From Pyrenula massariospora (taxonomy: Eukaryota; Ascomycota; Eurotiomycetes; Pyrenulales; Pyrenulaceae), in assembly GCA_021030905.1 (NCBI GenBank), contig JAGFMI010000001.1, positions 682,001 to 746,000 of the forward strand: a DNA stretch of 64,000 nt, in the 5' to 3' direction. The stretch's first letter is position 1. Every line of letters starts with the position of its first letter. A model generated the notes under the pieces. That model was not told where the DNA came from. It did not search any database and saw only the letters and a program-made list of their open reading frames with translations. This document shows positions 10,409 through 20,812 of the stretch, piece by piece. Both the position numbers and the translations under genes were made by a program.

Positions 10409-11435
10409 CTAGCTAACAATGCACGGCTGGTCTCTGTTTGCCCGGCAAGCTCCATCCACCCAGTTTCTATTGCTTGTCGGCGTCCCATACGTATGGCCGC
10501 CGCAAATCAACGACCAATACGTCTCAGACGCAAACCTGTTGTCCGGTTGATCAGCCTAAAGAATGTCACAAGGCTCTTACACAGAGCCGAAGAACTCACC
10601 ATGCATATGAGTCGGCATTTAGCACCGGCTTGTTCACGTCATTTGGGTCCGTCGATTGAAGCAGGCCTCGTGTGCCTTGCGGCCCGTACGCATAATCCCC
10701 AACAGCGTAGAGCGAATTGTGATTTGGCAGCTGGAAGGGAGCCACTGGCCGTTCGGAGATGTCGTGCACGTGCGCGAGCTCGTGCAGGAGGATGTATCCG
10801 CCTAGGCTGAGCATTTTGTAACTCACCGCCGGATCGAGATTCGGACATCGGATCGCGCTGAGGTCTGGAAACGCGTACACGTTGCTCTGGTTTGGAACGT
10901 CGCAGAAGTGCATGGTGGTCGGCTGGCCGTTGTAGAGGGTCGTGTACGCCAAGGGCGGTCTTGGTTTTGTGCAGTTGCCCAGGTAGTCATCGCCGTGGAT
11001 CTGAAGTGTAAACAAAATGTCGGCGCCTGTGCTGCCGCTGGGGTCGATGTTGCTTGGGGTGATCATATTCTGTAAAACTTGGCGCACGGCATCCTGGTGT
11101 GGTGGACGAAAGTATTTAGCAAAGGTTGCGTCATAGATCCTTTTGGTATCATCGTCGTTTTGAAGAATCCGCTTAACAAGGTCAGACATATCGCGGAAAG
11201 CTGTCTCGAGACGATTTCTTTTTGGATCGTTGGCAGCAAAGTTGGGCCATTGTTGTGGGAGCGCGCGAGGGTTTAAGGATATGCTTTCCGGAGAAAGTTC
11301 GCTCGATTGAAGCTTAGTCATATAGCTAGGAGTATAGTCATTTTGGACTTACGAAATATAAACAGGGCCGCTTAGGGTAAAAGGGAGGGTGCAGGATATC
11401 AACGAGACTGCTAACAAGGGGTTGGTAAAATGCAT
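10409..11435 (-). CDS. secreted zinc metallopeptidase, aspzincin (M35-like) type
   Basis: Three exons, 11353-11435, 10600-11301 and 10409-10535 (introns 51 and 64 bp), give 303 residues. Exon 1 encodes a signal peptide (MHFTNPLLAVSLISC followed by a hydrophobic run). The zinc motif HExxH appears as LLHELAHVHD near residue 205. Downstream is DYAYGPQGTRGLL, and the conserved NADSYAWFA block is split by the last intron at its Trp codon. Family members are extracellular endopeptidases; aspzincins use HExxH plus an Asp further on as zinc ligands, though which Asp acts here is unclear. Two nearby cysteines late in the sequence (ICGG, GACRANRDQPC) suggest disulfides. The first intron ends CGAG with a weak branch site, so the exon 1 join is slightly less certain than the rest. 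Confidence 0.85.
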
Positions 11436-12803
11436 GATAAAGATGTTGTCGAAAAGGGAATAAAGAGATAACACAGAGGAGAATAACGGAGCTCAGAGTA
11501 AGAAGCGTTACAAGAAGATGGAATCTTTAGTAAATTTTCTAAATAGCAGCCGGTGACTTATGCATTGGAAACGACCTATCTTATACTGCAAGCAGGGTCG
11601 CTTCCTTTTGAAAGCGACTAGACGGCATATGGATTCCCAACTCTCTAAAGTGAGATGAGCAACAAATGCGACAGAACCTGAAAGCTCTAAACGGAAAGAC
11701 TCGACAAAAGCATTGGTGAGTTCGTCGGAATGATTGCGCAGTGGAAAAAGTGCCTGGAAGGTTGACCTATACTAGATTGCGCGAGGCAGTGGAATCTGCC
11801 AGCTCGGTTGGAGACTAGTGAAACTAGAGATGTTTTGCTCTCCATAAACGTTCAACAACGAACATCAGCTAGATTGTTGCACGAGGCTTTGATCTTCCGC
11901 TATTCAGCCCTTCCCCAACGAATAAGATATTAAGGTGTTGCAATCGAGGATCCAGGATATCAACATCATGAGAAAGTAACGATCATTTGCTTTAGCGAGC
12001 TTAGAGGTACTCTTGACAAGGCAGCTAGAGATGCAACACGGGCGTTGTTAGGAAGTACGAGCTCCTCCAATACGTTGGCGCGAGCAAGCAGGTTGACATA
12101 TGCAGTATATCCGCTCGCATCAAGCAATTGGGGGCGAGCTTTGCAGACCCTAGCCTGGATGGGCAGAACATACCATATTCTCAGCCTCTTGAAGGTGGAC
12201 TAAGATGACTGGTTGAAGGCTCTCACTTGAAGAATTTGCAAGAGGCTTTGCTGACATTGTCGAACAAAATGATACCCTGAAATGTTAGTTGTCGTGTGAG
12301 AAATCTCACCCGAAGCAGAGACTAGCCAAGAGCAGTTCTGCCCCACCTATTGCGCGAGGCCCTAAGCCCTAACTCCCGAGTACGATGACCCAGCTGTTGA
12401 TTTCTATCGCCTACTTCCTACAGGGACAGCGACACCCGATCTTCCGATCTTCCAACAACATACATACAACAATATCAAAATGATGGCCCAACTGTTTGCA
12501 AAAGTTGAAGCATCTTTCTTGAGCTGGACATCAAACCATGAGGTAAATGAGCGAGACTGCGTCTACCATGAAACGAAACAAAACCATGTTGGAGCTTCTT
12601 TCGAGGCACGTTATTGTTGTGAAAAAAAATCCCAATTGTAAGCTATTTTAGACATTATAGATGAAGATTTGAGTCCCAAGGTTGGTATAAAGAGCTTTTC
12701 GCAAAGCTTCAATGCAAAAATTTTGTCTTCTAGTCCACAACCACCTTTTTTGATTGCTTTTCCAAAGAGTCACATTGCACTTCAATTTCTTCTGTAACCG
12801 ATA
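11436..12803. other. intergenic, divergent promoters of two secreted-protein genes
   Basis: Separates the metallopeptidase (reading left) from the secreted protein (reading right), so it carries both promoters. Variants of TTGCGCGAGGC recur at about 11778, 11878 and 12352, hinting at a decayed repeat, but no frame or boundary can be defined. Confidence 0.4.
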
Positions 12804-13823
12804 ATGTATTTCGCATGCCTTCTACTCGGCGCCTCTGCCGCTGTTCACGCCTATGCAAAGGCCCTGCCAGCTCCGAAAGAGCCACTGCCAAAAGGCTCTT
12901 CCGGTATTTTCAAAGGCGCCACCCGCACAGGGGGCATTTTAATCGCAAGCGCTGGGCCGGGTCAAATCCCCAGCTCTGGTATCCCCGACCCAAACTATCC
13001 ATGCAACCTCAACCCATCAGACGGAACGCCTCCGCTCTGTATCAAAGACTACCCTCCTCCCGGGCAACAACAACCACCGCCTTCATCCTCTCTGCCCGTC
13101 GTCACCACACCTCCGGTCTCCACAGTACCCCCTGCCGTCACCGTCCAAGCCGGCAGCAGCCCCGTCCACGTCGGCACCCTCACCGGTGCCGCCCTGTCCT
13201 CCTCCATCAGCAGCGCCATCTCCCTACTCTGCCCCACCGCCGCCCCCAACACCCCAACCTCCTGCTCAACGGATGCAATCGTCATCAAGGATATCCCCTA
13301 CGTCTCCGGCGGCTTCCTCGCCGAAGGCGAACTCGTCGTCAAAGTCCTCAGCTCCTCCTACAACCAGACCTCCCTTCGCGACGCCATGATCAACTCCGCC
13401 GCACTCACCGCCCAGAACTCCGCCCAGGGCACAAACTGCTACGAGCAGAAATACGACATCGAGTTCCGCAAGCGCTCCTTTCTCTCCTCGCCGCTCGGCT
13501 ACCTCGCTGACTCCCTTCCCTTCGCCCGGCGCGACCGCATCCTGCCCCACCAAGAGTCCGCGACGTGGTGCAACGTCGCCGCCTTCGCCGGCGTGCAGTA
13601 CTACGGCCCCTGGTGGAAGGCGCAGGATCACCCGGGCTCGACTGACTATCTGGATGTGAGCTGGGAGTTCGAGGTCGGGCCAGGCGGTGACTTTTTGTGC
13701 GATTTTATCGAATTACTGATCGATGCGCTGGCGGTGGTGGAGCCGGAGTTTGCGGTGGAGGACATAGGGCTGGGGGAGGCGATTGATGCGGTTTGTGGGG
13801 CAGAGATGGAGCATGTGCTTTGA
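12804..13823 (+). CDS. secreted protein of unknown function with proline-rich linker
   Basis: Single exon, 339 residues, noticeably GC-richer than its flanks. The N-terminus MYFACLLLGASAAVHAYA is a clear signal peptide. A region with PNYPCNLNPSDGTPPLC is followed by a Pro/Ser-rich linker (residues about 85-120). Next is an alanine/serine-rich core with several cysteines (about 135-230), and then possible Kex2-type dibasic sites (FRKRSFL, FARRDR). The C-terminal module has WCNVAAFAGVQYYGPWWK and DVSWEFEVGPGGDFLCDF. I do not recognise the family. A cell-wall or secreted effector-like role is possible from the architecture but is only inference. The single frame has no need of introns. Confidence 0.75.
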   Translation: MYFACLLLGASAAVHAYAKALPAPKEPLPKGSSGIFKGATRTGGILIASAGPGQIPSSGIPDPNYPCNLNPSDGTPPLCIKDYPPPGQQQPPPSSSLPVVTTPPVSTVPPAVTVQAGSSPVHVGTLTGAALSSSISSAISLLCPTAAPNTPTSCSTDAIVIKDIPYVSGGFLAEGELVVKVLSSSYNQTSLRDAMINSAALTAQNSAQGTNCYEQKYDIEFRKRSFLSSPLGYLADSLPFARRDRILPHQESATWCNVAAFAGVQYYGPWWKAQDHPGSTDYLDVSWEFEVGPGGDFLCDFIELLIDALAVVEPEFAVEDIGLGEAIDAVCGAEMEHVL

Positions 13824-14749
13824 GGTTTGGGGGATTAGTGGAAGTATGAGGATAGCCTGGTTGGGATCGATGCTTGTTACTTCGCTGTGCTAAATCGTAC
13901 CACCTCGTTAATCTTGCTATCGCAGGACGCCCTCCGCCATTCTGAATGTTGCAGGTACAACAGAACTTGGTACTTATATTCTTTGTTCTGCGACAGGTAC
14001 AGTTGAGATATAAAATTGATACCTTTGCTATCACCAGCACGCCAAGAGTCCAACAATCTAGACTAACCCCATCCATAAAAACACCAACGCAGCTTCGGAC
14101 ACGATCGACCTCTGTTCACCTTCCTCCCCCATTAAACTTTGTCGTAATTCTTCTGAAGAGGAGCGATTTCGTTTTCCATATCGCCTGGCCGGAAGACGCG
14201 ACAGGCTTGGCGCTGGGGCGGAAACGGCCGGCTCCCGAAGATTTGCCGAGGAAGGAAAGGCTTGCCAAGGGTCCGAGTTGGATGTATTGACGCTCAACCA
14301 CAATGTATCGATTTCTTGGCCGTGATGCTTGACAAGACGTCCTCAGATGTGACTCCAAGTTTCAGGCACTAGCTTGCTCAAGCTCCCCGGGTTCAAGCTA
14401 TAGCAAGAAATGGTCATATTTGGCATGACTCACAATCTGGGATCGATCATGGGTGCCTGGAGCTGTGTGCCTTGCGCTTGCTAATTTGAAGCCGGCGCGC
14501 AACCGCGCGTGTCGGATCATCAGTATAGTGCTTGTTTGTGGGTGTGCATTGACATCGGATGTGGCTGCCTACCTTAGTGTGCCAGCCTTGGTGACTAGAG
14601 ACGAGAGCTGGGGCCAAATTCTGTCCTTCAGACTGACTCGTCTTCCCAAAGGTAGGATATAAATCTGCTGTTCCTCCCTCAGATTCCAGTCCTCCTCATT
14701 ACAACAATTTGCTCTGGTGAAGATCATCGGCATCTCCTGTCAATCCACG
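13824..14749. other. intergenic, no gene recognised
   Basis: 3' region of the secreted-protein gene and promoter of the SIMPL gene. A T-rich tract and TATAAA-like text (14655-14662) precede the next start. Short frames at 13946-14303 have no support. Confidence 0.45.
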
Positions 14750-15439
14750 ATGGCGCCTCAACAGCTCGAAATTCAGATCACTGGCGCCTCGACAATCCAC
14801 CGCCGTGCAGAACGTGCTGTTCTCACGGTCGACATTTCCGCGACTGGACACACTCGTGAAGGCGTCTCGAATGAAGTAATCGAAGCATCGAACAAGCTCC
14901 AAGACATGCTCCGCCCGCACAACCCGCAAACCTCCGACGGGACCGCTGCCCCTGATGCTGCAATTACTCACTGGGCAATGAATACCCTCTCAACTTCCCA
15001 TTATGACCGGACAGATCGCGACAACAAGCCCTTGCCACGAGAGTATACCTGCCGCACTAAGCTCAATATCAAGTTCCAGGATTTCCGTGTTCTTGGGGAT
15101 ATCGCCACGAAGCTATCGGCGACGCCTAACGCGGATGTGTCTAACATTAGTTGGAGAGTCACTGACGCGACCAAGGACGCGTTGGCATCTCAAGCGCGAA
15201 AGGAAGCGGTTGCCGATGCAGTCACCAAGGCCAAGGACTTTGCGAGCGTGGTGACCGACAAGGAGCCGAGAGCGGTGTTGATCGAAGAGAAGCTGACGAG
15301 GGAGGTCACGGGAAGTCACATGAGGAGAATGAAAGGACAGCGCGTAGAGCGGCCTCAAGGGGAGAGCAATGGTCTAAGCTTCGAGCCTGAGGATGTACAA
15401 CTGACCACGAACGTCAATGTCAAGTTCTTGGTTGAGTAG
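14750..15439 (+). CDS. SIMPL-domain (DUF541) protein
   Basis: 229 residues from MAPQQLEIQITG. The same frame is open a further 11 codons upstream, but the ATG at 14750 directly starts the conserved domain. SIMPL features include the strand LEIQITGASTIHRRAERAVLTVDI at the start and a helix (SNEVIEASNKLQDML). Then come THWAMNTLSTS, REYTCRTKLNIKFQDF, VSNISWRVTD followed by an alanine/lysine-rich helix (QARKEAVADAVTKAKDFA), and the closing strand VQLTTNVNVKFLVE. The domain is widespread in bacteria and fungi. Its molecular role is poorly known; some bacterial and animal members act in outer-membrane or signalling contexts. No signal peptide is present, so it is probably cytosolic. No introns. Confidence 0.85.
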   Translation: MAPQQLEIQITGASTIHRRAERAVLTVDISATGHTREGVSNEVIEASNKLQDMLRPHNPQTSDGTAAPDAAITHWAMNTLSTSHYDRTDRDNKPLPREYTCRTKLNIKFQDFRVLGDIATKLSATPNADVSNISWRVTDATKDALASQARKEAVADAVTKAKDFASVVTDKEPRAVLIEEKLTREVTGSHMRRMKGQRVERPQGESNGLSFEPEDVQLTTNVNVKFLVE

Positions 15440-15575
15440 GAGCAAGGAATGACTCGAGGATCGGCTGAAAGCAGTAACTTGCTCAGATGTCTGTCCGACA
15501 GCTTTTTTTAGTGGCCTTGGCGAGCGGAAGTCAGGTTCCTAGATGAAGACATTCCGTTGGCTTCAAGCCACTTGA

Positions 15576-16080
15576 TCAATTGCCGAGTTCAGGAAGTACC
15601 GTCATGAGCGGCTCCATTTCTCTCGGATACTTTCTGTAAACTGGCGTACACACTAGCAAGGTGATGCCTAGTATGAGCCCACCGCAAACGAAAAGCAAAT
15701 CCGAAAATCGTTCTTGTGTCCAGGCCGAGTCGTACTTCTTAGGCTTTGGAATCCTTGGTAGTAGAAGTATCATAGAATTGTTCGAGGAACTCGGACCATT
15801 CTTTCAATGCCTTGACGTTGAAAATGTGATCGATCTTTTCGCACCCCCCCTGTGCATTAAATAAAATTTAGTCGAAGAGTTCTTTGGTGTTGCGTTGCTG
15901 TTGTATCGAAGGCGATGGGGAAACAAAATGAGCGGATGCCATAGCCCTGCGTGTACTCCTATATCACGGGTAGGCTCTCGCTGACAGGCGCTGTGGCTTC
16001 AGATCTCGCTCGGGGATTGGTAGCTATCCTTTTCAGGAGCCCAAACCGCATGCGAGCTTCTTCACTCACATGTCAAATTG
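15576..16080 (-). pseudogene. degenerate remnant of a gene with a transmembrane segment
   Basis: The minus strand carries protein-like stretches in shifting frames. One is SHVSEEARMRFGLLKRIAT near 16050, another EYTQGYGIRSFCFPIAFD near 15940, then ALKEWSEFLEQFYDTS near 15790. The last is a membrane-like segment (DLLFVCGGLILGITLLVC) ending PLMTVLPELGN at 15576. They read as pieces of one decayed host gene with at least two breaks between them. I cannot name the family. Confidence 0.3.
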
Positions 16081-16768
16081 CCTAGATTGGTGCTCAACCT
16101 TTTGCCAGATAGTCGCTCTGCAGCGAGATTTCTCTGCCACGAAATTCGTGTGCACATCGAATCTAGCTACTTTTAGACGAAGCGGTCCTTTACCAGGACT
16201 TCCACGTTCTTGCTAGAATCATCCTCTCGGGCCTCTACGCTGTGATAGCGCGGAACGAAGGCGTCGAAGGCTTGGAAGGCTAGTCCAAAATCCGCTTAGG
16301 GCCGAAGGGGCTCATGCGGTGTACAGGAAACAACCCCAATGGAGAGCCTCTCTGTACGACGGCAATCCTCCGCTGCCTCATCTGATGCACAAAAAAAGAA
16401 ATTTGCAGAATGACGCATTAGTCCGTGGCCTTGCCCAACAAGTTCTTTGAGCAAGTGCTGCTCTTAGTATTCACGCTTCAATTCAAAGACTACTCCTACG
16501 AGACTCCGGACTTTTTTCGCTTTGCGCCGTATCGATTCTAATATACGTATCAAGATGGATTTTCAACCGGTACTGGTGTGCCCTCATCTCAATACGCAGA
16601 ATATTGGCCCGTGACGCGCTGTTCACCCATACTTCTAGTTACACAAGGCTGCAGATCAACTGCGGCGGCGAGGTCGAGACCCGAGCAGACTTCTCTCGAA
16701 GATGAAGTAAGCGTAACTTTCTTATTCTCTTTATCGTCCTGGCCTTTCCATGTGACTGGGCATTTAAT
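16081..16768. other. intergenic, promoter side of HET gene
   Basis: No recognisable gene. Upstream region of the HET-domain gene. Confidence 0.4.
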
Positions 16769-18718
16769 ATGACAGAATCAGCCGCTCGGTATCAATACCA
16801 ACCAGTAGATTCTGTTGACGGTGAAATCCGGCTCCTAACGATACGCGCTGGTTCGTCCACAGCTCCACTTGACTTGTGCCTTGAAACGAGGCACAAAGTC
16901 TCGAAATACAATCCAGCAGATGCATCGGATTCTGGAACAAGTCCACCGTCTACGTATCCCAGACGGTCTTTCGAGGCGCTTTCTTACGCTTGGGGCTCTA
17001 CGACCGACCTTGTGGACATCCGGATCAAGGACTCAAAGAACAGTCTGCTTTCCATCACTCGCAACCTTTCAATCGCCTTACCAAATTTAAGGCACGAGGA
17101 TAAAGACAGAGTCATCTGGATTGATGCCATATGCATAAATCAGCAAGATCTGGAGGAGAGAGCGTTGCAAGTGCAACTCATAGCACAAATCTTCCAGCAA
17201 GCGACACGTGTAATTTGTTGGATGGGACCGGAAAGCGCAGACAGTGATCTGGCCATTCGAACCATCCGTGAGATGTCCTTGAAAGTGGACGTTGACTTGC
17301 GCAATCAGAAAGTCAGTCCCGTTAGCGGAGAAGAACAGGAGTGGGCTGACTTGTCAAAGCCTTTACCGTTCGATACCGATGTTGTGCGTGCTTTATCGAA
17401 TTTCTTGGGTCGCGCTTACTTTACAAGACTCTGGGTTTTCCAAGAGATTCGACAGGCTGGCGATCGAGCGGTCCTGCAATGCGGCCCAGTCATGCTTGAG
17501 CCACAAAAATTGATTGTCGCTAATTGGGGTTTCATGCACAAACCATGGCAAAAGCCAATTTCTGACAAGCTCAAGAAGCGCATAGAGCTTGTACGTCAGA
17601 TGTTCTACATGAAGACAACAAATCTCGGGCTTCTCATCCGCAAGACTGCCAACCTCAAATGCTCAGATCCAAGGGACAGGATATATGCGTTAATGGGAAT
17701 GCGCTGGAAGGAAGAGCGGGAGTTGCAAATAGGAGTGGACTATACCAAACCCGCCGGAAAGGTATATCAGGACTACGTAAAACGGTTCACTGACCGCTTT
17801 AGGAGCCTACGGCTGCTCTCATTTTGCGAGTTACAAGATCATTCGTCAGATATGCCAACATGGGTACCCGATTGGTCTCGTACGCCGCACGCCAATACGC
17901 CTCGGGCATTGCAGCATGCTGCGGGTGATATGCCATCAGATGTCACGGGAATCTCTGAGCACGTCCTTACAGTGACTGGAGTCCACGTTGCGACGACTCA
18001 AGCGGTAAATCCAATCGAAATCAGCAGCGGGAGCGACGCCGACGCAATCAAGCTCATGCGCAAGCATGCTCCGCTGGGGATCTTTGTCCGCTCTCCTCCT
18101 GGGAATTCGACAATGCTAGAAGCCTATTGCTGTACGCTGTGTGCAGAAACATTTAGCAACCGAACCGTTCCTCACAAGATCGACTTTCCCTCATTCCCCG
18201 AAAGCTACGAGGCTCTGAAAATCTTCTTGTATAACTCGGATGCAAGAGCAGAACCCGGTAGCCAAGCTAGCAGATACTGTCAATACGTCATCGAGACTTG
18301 TGCCGACCGTTCTTTCATTACAACGGATGAGGGCCACATTGGCCTCGCGCCGGCGGTGACACAAGCCGGCGACCAAATATGCATCCTCCTAGGTTGCAGG
18401 AGCCTGATGGTTCTCCGGCCCAAGGGTTCACAATATGAAGTTGTCGGCATGGCTTACATCCACGGCATGAACAACGGCGAGCCTTTGTTCGGCCAGTTGC
18501 CAGTCAGCCACCGAGCGGCTCTGCGTCTTGATCAAGATGGGTTCCCTAAGGAACAGGTTTTCTTGAATGTTGAGAGTGGTGAGCTCGAGGCTCAGGACCC
18601 AAGACTTGGGAGATTCGAACCACATGAGATAGCTGGTGGGTTGTATACTAGACAGGCACCAGCCATCGACGCTCTCAAAGCGCGTGGTATAGCTCTTAGA
18701 ATATTTGAGCTGATTTGA
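16769..18718 (+). CDS. heterokaryon-incompatibility (HET) domain protein
   Basis: Single exon, 649 residues. The HET domain spans roughly residues 65-235 with its usual blocks: FEALSYAWGS, ITRNLSIALPNLRHEDKDRVIWIDAICINQ (given in two parts: ITRNLSIALPNLRHED and RVIWIDAICINQ), QVQLIAQIFQQATRVICWMGP, and YFTRLWVFQEI. The later DPRDRIYALMGM and VDYTKPAGKVYQDYVK blocks are typical of the long HET class. The C-terminal half is diverged. HET proteins trigger cell death when incompatible hyphae fuse and more broadly act in allorecognition and innate-type responses. Nothing shows which allele system this belongs to. A decayed fragment of a related gene lies about 2 kb downstream (20690-20812). Confidence 0.93.
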   Translation: MTESAARYQYQPVDSVDGEIRLLTIRAGSSTAPLDLCLETRHKVSKYNPADASDSGTSPPSTYPRRSFEALSYAWGSTTDLVDIRIKDSKNSLLSITRNLSIALPNLRHEDKDRVIWIDAICINQQDLEERALQVQLIAQIFQQATRVICWMGPESADSDLAIRTIREMSLKVDVDLRNQKVSPVSGEEQEWADLSKPLPFDTDVVRALSNFLGRAYFTRLWVFQEIRQAGDRAVLQCGPVMLEPQKLIVANWGFMHKPWQKPISDKLKKRIELVRQMFYMKTTNLGLLIRKTANLKCSDPRDRIYALMGMRWKEERELQIGVDYTKPAGKVYQDYVKRFTDRFRSLRLLSFCELQDHSSDMPTWVPDWSRTPHANTPRALQHAAGDMPSDVTGISEHVLTVTGVHVATTQAVNPIEISSGSDADAIKLMRKHAPLGIFVRSPPGNSTMLEAYCCTLCAETFSNRTVPHKIDFPSFPESYEALKIFLYNSDARAEPGSQASRYCQYVIETCADRSFITTDEGHIGLAPAVTQAGDQICILLGCRSLMVLRPKGSQYEVVGMAYIHGMNNGEPLFGQLPVSHRAALRLDQDGFPKEQVFLNVESGELEAQDPRLGRFEPHEIAGGLYTRQAPAIDALKARGIALRIFELI

Positions 18719-20454
18719 AATTGTTTCCTATCTCACCTTGACCACTACTATCTAGATGTCGAACAGACCACTGTGCCAAAAGACCGGCCGTAATAGCCAC
18801 AAAGATCGACTACTATTTGATAGACACTAGAGCACGAGATCAGTGGGTCAACGTTCCGTTTAGCGCGGTCGAGATTCATCCAGTCCTACTAGTCTAACTA
18901 GCCCACATGCGAGACTGTCTGCTGTCTGTATTAATCTAGCCGGCCCCACCACCCACAGCATCTTACAAATTACAACTGCGATCCCGTGGCCCGAGTGTCC
19001 CATTTTCTCACCACATACCATCAACCCACCACTCCCCCTCCCCCACCCAATCGGAGTCACAGGGACCGTGTACACATAAAAAGCCAAGTATCACCAAACA
19101 TCCCACCCCCCTAAACCTCCCCATCCACCGACCCCACCCCTTCCCCGCAAATATCGGGTAAGAAGGGGTTCCTAGGCATCACAATGATGAGGAAATGGTC
19201 AAATAGGCTTCAATAGACTAATTAGGCGCACTCTGTATAGAGGCAAATCAAGGTAGTAGGTCGCCCCACTCCCTTCTATCTAGAGAGATTCCTCATGGAG
19301 AGCTATTTACAGGCCCGCTGTTTAGCGCTAAACCTATTTAGGAAGAGGAAAGAGTTACTGAGGTCGCCACAGTAAACCACTCCCAAGCTCCGACCAAATC
19401 CAACCATCTCTGGTAGTCACCAGAAAGTACCTAACCTACCCTGCCCTCCATCAGGCAAGTCACGCTCCCACGCCTTAAAAGCTAGCAATTATCTAAATGC
19501 CTCAGCCTAGAGCTACTACAGATCCTTACCTGGACTTGGTCTTGGTCGTTCTCGCACATCTCAACATCGATCGTCAGGGACCCTCGGGGTATGCGCTAGC
19601 TACACAGCTGAATGCTGAAGGCTTTTCGTCTAGATACGTGTAATACGTACGTGCGTTGATGAAGGATGCGTGTATTTTGGGCTTCGAAGAAAGTTTCGTG
19701 TTAGGAGAAAGGGGAGTACGCATTGTGGTGTGCGTCAAGAGGTCCATGAGCAAGGAAAAAGAAAGAGGGGGGCAGGATATTCGTACGATACAATACAAAT
19801 TTGAGGGGGCCTGGGTGTAAGTTAGAGGTTGTGTGAGAGTCATTCTGGTTATGTGGCCGGGGGCTTGAGTACGGTCTGAGTGGTAGTGATGCAGTCAGTG
19901 CATGCACCCTCACGGTGAGGCACGGCGTAGAGATACCTAATCCAGTACAGGCAAAGGAGATGAACAACGAGGATGTGATATAATGGCGAGCACTAGAATG
20001 GATAGAAGATTGCATGACATGTATGCATGTTCAAAGCCTCTCTGCTTTCCTTGACGGCCTAATTACCGGAATAAACCTAGTATGAACGGACTGTGCAATT
20101 GGCGGCTATGGCCGATGGACCGGTGAGGGGTCTGGGTAGACGTCCTCGCTCTGCTTTACAAGTGCACACACCAATTAGACCCTGTCGATAAAGATATCTA
20201 TCGATCAATGTTATGCGCTCACATGAAAGCGATCCCTGGTGGGCGTTCGCGTATAGGCTGCGGACAACTACACCACGCTTGATTCCAGACACAAGACATA
20301 TCCATCTGGATGAGATTCGGTACAGCCCGATGGCATAGCTCAATGGCATACAGTTGAGATAGAGTCCCTCACGTGGAGTGCCATGAGCACAGCTTTCCTA
20401 ACCGTTCTGATGCTTTTTGATCGACAGTAGCGGGTCTGTCCAAGCTCTCCTCTC
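18719..20454. other. long intergenic stretch, no intact gene
   Basis: About 1.7 kb. Part of it (19000-19140) is strongly C-rich on this strand. Small frames lack domains. Nothing firm is visible. Confidence 0.4.
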
Positions 20455-20645
20455 GACGTGGGCGTTTGAAATGAGGGTCCGTCCGTGTGGAGTCTTCTAT
20501 AGTTAGACAGCCCGACTTCCGTCTGCAGAAATTGGCGAGGCGTCCGAATGTGTATATGGTGTGAGGATCAATACCTTGGTGGAAGCGGAGTCATATTAGG
20601 TCGGTGAAGAGTATGTTAATCTGGGATATATGGCCGCTACAACAA
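20455..20645. repeat. degenerate direct repeat, copy A
   Basis: This matches 22787-22985 in the same orientation with many substitutions. Aligned anchors are CTCTCGACGTGGGCGTTTGAAA versus GTCTCGACGTAAAAGTTTGAAA (each read in two parts), GTCTTC, and GGCGGAGTCAT versus AAGCGGAGTCAT. The two copies flank the gene at 20813-21935. Confidence 0.5.
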
Positions 20646-20689
20646 TTATCCCAGTCGTTACTTCCTCTTAGTAACCGATATCCCATTCG

Positions 20690-20812
20690 ATTTAAAGAAT
20701 CTGCTGCTTTTCATTACGCGCAACCTTTTAATTGCTTTGTCAAATAAGGAACGAGAATAAAGACAGAATTATCTACATTGATGCTATATATATCCATATC
20801 CATCGAGCCGCA
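20690..20812 (+). pseudogene. HET-domain fragment, decayed
   Basis: The stretch is clearly homologous to 17037-17145 of the intact HET gene: CTGCTTTTCATTACGCGCA versus CTGCTTTCCATCACTCGCA, then AATAAAGACAGAATTATCTA versus GATAAAGACAGAGTCATCTG, then ATTGATGC. Differences are mostly C-to-T and G-to-A, and the text is interrupted. It encodes the equivalent of the RVIWIDAI block. It runs in frame into the next gene, whose real start I place after it. Confidence 0.65.

Noticed and set aside
11436-12803. Recurring GCGCGAGGC-like strings as a repeat family
   Set aside because: Only short, uneven matches; no unit or boundary can be defined.
12815-13510. Second plus-strand frame of 231 codons overlapping the secreted protein
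   Set aside because: Arg/His/Pro-rich shadow; the other frame has a signal peptide and natural composition.
20732-20812. In-frame 27-codon extension of the gene at 20813
   Set aside because: The residues are a piece of a HET domain, so it is a decayed neighbour rather than the true N-terminus.
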